Below the pieces are notes generated by a model. That model worked only from the letters and a program-made list of their open reading frames with translations, searched no databases and had not been told where the DNA came from. 64,000 nucleotides of DNA from Selenomonas sp. AE3005 (GTDB lineage: Bacteria > Bacillota > Negativicutes > Selenomonadales > Selenomonadaceae): contig NZ_CAJODG010000036.1 of NCBI RefSeq assembly GCF_905233635.1, positions 1 through 64,000 of the forward strand, read 5' to 3'. The position numbers and the translations under genes were made by a program. Shown one piece after another: positions 61,726 to 64,000 of the stretch (the first letter of the stretch is position 1; every line of letters begins with the position of its first letter).

Positions 61726-63594
61726 TTACGACTGTATCCATAAACGCTGATACTTTTCCAGTTGTCTGATGACATGCCGGAAAATATTTTGCCCGACCTG
61801 CGGATAACGTTTCAGTATGGCCATAAATCCGGATAAGGGTATCTTGATGATAACAGCCTGTTCCGTCAGTACCTCCATAGAGTATTTATGGCGATGTCCG
61901 GGCAGCAATACACTCTCATTAAGCCAGCTGTTTTCCTTTTGAATATCCAGCGTATTATACCAGCCGTCACCGACTTCGATACTGCGGACAATTTTGCCGC
62001 TGACCAGGAAAATCATATTATCTTCGATACTTTCTGCATCTATCCGGTCACCCTCGAACAGGATTTGCTGCTGGGCACCGCCCATAAAGAGCTGCTGTAT
62101 ACCGAGCTCGCACTCCTGGAACAAAGCCAGTTTCGACAGATAATTCTGCAGTACGGCCCGGGAATCCTGCACTTGCAGGCTGCCGCTGATTCTTTCGGCC
62201 TCCAGCCGTTTTTCGAGCTTGGCGCGGAAATCATACACAGCCACATTCCAGTCCATCATCATCTGCTGAATTATCAGCTGATATTCCTTCAGCAGCCGCT
62301 TGACATCGTTCATCTTGAACTCACTGCTGTCATAGACTAAGGAGATAATCACCTTATTTTCCTCCCGGCGGAAGGAAATACTGAGTTTCAAATCCCGGCC
62401 ATCGTAGGAATTCTGCATTACCAGCTGCCCCGTTGCCTGCCCCGGCACATCAGCATAAGACATGCTCTCCTGGAAGAAATCACAGAAATTGAGCACATGG
62501 TCAAAGCCATTTGCCTGACTCCGCAGCACATCTTCGATGTTTTCACGCCCCAATGAGGCATACGGCTGCGAAATAACAAATTGCTGGAAAGCCTTGGTCA
62601 CGAGTTCCTGAACGGTGGGATTTCCCTTCACCTGCAGGCGTACAGGTACAAGGCTGGGGGTAATGCCCTCATCGGCAGCTTTACCACGCCGCGGCACAAA
62701 AAGCGCAAAACCCACATCATCGCACTGATTGTAACGCTGCAGCAGCACCCCCCAGGCCGTATACAAAATGGACATGAGCATCATTTTCTTATCTTTGGAG
62801 CGCAAGCGCAGTTCCGCCAATAAATCAGCCGGAATGTAAGACACATACGCCTCCTGTTTATATAAATCACTTGTGCTCTTATGATAGTAAGGCAGTTCCG
62901 GCTGCTGCGGAAAATCCTTTAAGAAATTCCGCCAGTATTCCTTGATGGGTTCAGCCAGAGCGGCAGCACTCATGCCCTTAATGTCATTGCCGTCTGCTGC
63001 CGGGGTATACGATTCATTAACAGCCAGGGCAAAGAGTTTCCGCAGATTTATCTGCGGCATAATTGCCCCCACAGCTGTCACAACAACAGCGAACTCATAC
63101 TGGTTGGTATGCAGGACACTGAACCGCACCAGACTGCCGCTGCGCAGGTCAAAGCCCTGACGCAGTTCCGACTCCATGATACGGCGCAAAACTACATTGA
63201 GCTCATCACCATCCATGCTCTCCAGATTACGGTACACCACTTGGGGTATATCGCGCTGTTCATCAAGAACCACCGCCAGTATACGCTTGCCGACGGAGCA
63301 ATAATTAAGCCGCAAAGCCTCCGTTTCCTGAATCAATGTATATAAGGCCCTGTTAAAATAGGTCGGCAATAAATTCCCCTTAACCTTGTAGAGGCCCTGC
63401 ATGACACTGCCCACTGGATTCATCGCATTGCGGTAATGAAAATATGCTTTTTCCTCACCCGAAAGTTCCCTGACATAAGTTATTTTATTACGCGAATAGC
63501 CATGCGTTTCTTCTATTTGCGGACCATATAACTGCTTAAGAACACCAAATTCATTGCTGGGCAAGTCCTCAACTTTTATCTTCTGCGGTTCCAT
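61726..63594 (-). CDS. Condensation-domain protein fused to a cyclic-nucleotide-binding domain
   Basis: A 622-residue protein. Residues about 40-470 have the fold pattern of a non-ribosomal peptide synthetase condensation domain: GNLLPTYFNRALYTLIQETE, then LVRFSVLHTNQYEF, and VPRRGKAADEGITPSLVPVR. The catalytic HHxxxDG is not present: TAVGAIM stands at about 173-179. The last 120 residues form a cNMP-binding beta barrel (QQQILFEGDRIDAESIEDNM, FLVSGKIVRSIEVGDGW, KENSWLNESVLLPG). There is no adenylation or carrier domain. It begins an operon with a partner-switching kinase and STAS protein, so it is more likely a regulator than a biosynthetic enzyme. ATG 63594 has GGGAGG. Confidence 0.8.
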   Translation of the reverse strand: MEPQKIKVEDLPSNEFGVLKQLYGPQIEETHGYSRNKITYVRELSGEEKAYFHYRNAMNPVGSVMQGLYKVKGNLLPTYFNRALYTLIQETEALRLNYCSVGKRILAVVLDEQRDIPQVVYRNLESMDGDELNVVLRRIMESELRQGFDLRSGSLVRFSVLHTNQYEFAVVVTAVGAIMPQINLRKLFALAVNESYTPAADGNDIKGMSAAALAEPIKEYWRNFLKDFPQQPELPYYHKSTSDLYKQEAYVSYIPADLLAELRLRSKDKKMMLMSILYTAWGVLLQRYNQCDDVGFALFVPRRGKAADEGITPSLVPVRLQVKGNPTVQELVTKAFQQFVISQPYASLGRENIEDVLRSQANGFDHVLNFCDFFQESMSYADVPGQATGQLVMQNSYDGRDLKLSISFRREENKVIISLVYDSSEFKMNDVKRLLKEYQLIIQQMMMDWNVAVYDFRAKLEKRLEAERISGSLQVQDSRAVLQNYLSKLALFQECELGIQQLFMGGAQQQILFEGDRIDAESIEDNMIFLVSGKIVRSIEVGDGWYNTLDIQKENSWLNESVLLPGHRHKYSMEVLTEQAVIIKIPLSGFMAILKRYPQVGQNIFRHVIRQLEKYQRLWIQS

Positions 63595-63781
63595 AAAAAT
63601 TTACCTCCCTGCTAAGCCTTCCTTTTCCCAATGGTAACAATTGTAGTGTTAAAACACAAAATTCCAAACACTTTGCCGTACCAAAACAACGTTGCGTTGC
63701 CTGAAATGTCCCCATATTGCTCACAGATATAGCACATACAGACTTATTCTACATTTCACAGCCATTTTCCTGTAAAAAAAA

Positions 63782-63803
63782 CCAGTCAGGCTCACCTGAC
63801 TGG
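63782..63803 (-). terminator. Terminator after the small gene at the right edge
   Basis: A 9-bp perfect stem (CCAGTCAGG and its complement) with a 4-base loop, followed by eight T on the minus strand. Confidence 0.9.
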
Positions 63804-63834
63804 CTTTAATCATATATTCATGGTCTGCCGACCA

Positions 63835-63975
63835 TTACGCTTCCTTCAATTTGTGGCGAATCTTCTCCTGATTAAGTTTACAAAGTGTACCTGCTTTCCC
63901 CAGCACATACAACCCGTTCTTAAGTTTGAGAAGTATCCCCGTGTGGCCGTTATCTGTTTCGATTACCCCCTTCAT
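63835..63975 (-). CDS. Small unknown protein of 46 aa, or 3' end of a longer gene
   Basis: ATG 63975 is preceded by GAGGA at seven bases, giving a 46-residue basic protein (MKGVIETDNGHTGILLKLKN, continuing with a Gly/Leu/Lys-rich part and ending KIRHKLKEA). The frame stays open for the eight codons to the window edge, so it may instead be the end of a larger gene. A strong terminator follows. No family was recognised. Confidence 0.5.
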   Translation of the reverse strand: MKGVIETDNGHTGILLKLKNGLYVLGKAGTLCKLNQEKIRHKLKEA

Positions 63976-64000
63976 TTCAGAGTCCTCAGGTAAAGGTCTG

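Overview
The window looks like chromosome of a Negativicutes bacterium of the Selenomonas type (a diderm Firmicute). Reasons: Firmicute-style operons (ylxM-ffh-rpsP-khpA-ylqD-rimM-trmD; tig-clpP-clpX-lon-engB; ComEC-like MBL lipoprotein with DUF3006 and a GerMN lipoprotein) sit beside features of a cell with an envelope beyond the membrane (type IV pilus parts, PglF-like polysaccharide genes, Tat-exported flavoprotein, periplasmic amidase and GH84 enzyme). This is inference from gene content; no 16S is present. Most genes are on the minus strand. Layout: (1) 1-9.9 kb is a surface-polysaccharide operon read leftward: a 55-residue ribbon-helix-helix-like protein, a PglF-type dehydratase, a frameshifted DegT aminotransferase, then an AT-rich, apparently imported cassette with an opine dehydrogenase, a B12-binding mutase-like protein, a PglC-type sugar transferase, an ATP-grasp ligase, a glycosyltransferase and the start of a flippase. 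(2) 9.9-10.8 kb: the promoter of this operon lies between two inverted 18-bp sites beside a serine recombinase, an arrangement that could be an invertible on/off switch. (3) 10.9-23.3 kb: aminotransferase, a siroheme-decarboxylase-like pair, engB, lon, clpX, clpP, tig, GerMN lipoprotein, cell-wall amidase, DUF3006, MBL lipoprotein, Cof phosphatase. (4) 23.4-26 kb: scar region with repeats, an Rpn-type nuclease and a truncated duplicate, an integrase remnant and tRNA-Leu. (5) 26-36 kb: EAL protein, NSS transporter, uridine kinase, an anchored protein, and the trmD-to-ylxM operon with a consensus promoter. (6) 36-50 kb: DapF-half-like protein, AraC regulator, NAD synthetase, PrsW, PilT and PilC, HAD phosphatase, ROK kinase, YihY, LysM protein, a ferredoxin/membrane Fe-S/Tat flavoprotein module, PilB. 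(7) 50-58 kb: GH84 hexosaminidase with a NagX-like membrane acetyltransferase, methionine gamma-lyase-like protein, HflX carrying an extra JAMM-motif domain, NdpA-like protein, unknown protein. (8) 58-64 kb: MITE-like element abutting an amidase gene, a broken serine hydrolase, tRNA-Lys, and an operon joining a condensation-domain/cNMP-binding fusion to a partner-switching set (HATPase, STAS). The strongest leads are the recombinase-flanked capsule promoter, the B12/opine/ATP-grasp sugar-decoration genes, the condensation-cNMP signalling operon and the HflX-JAMM fusion. No CRISPR array, rRNA or intact prophage was seen.
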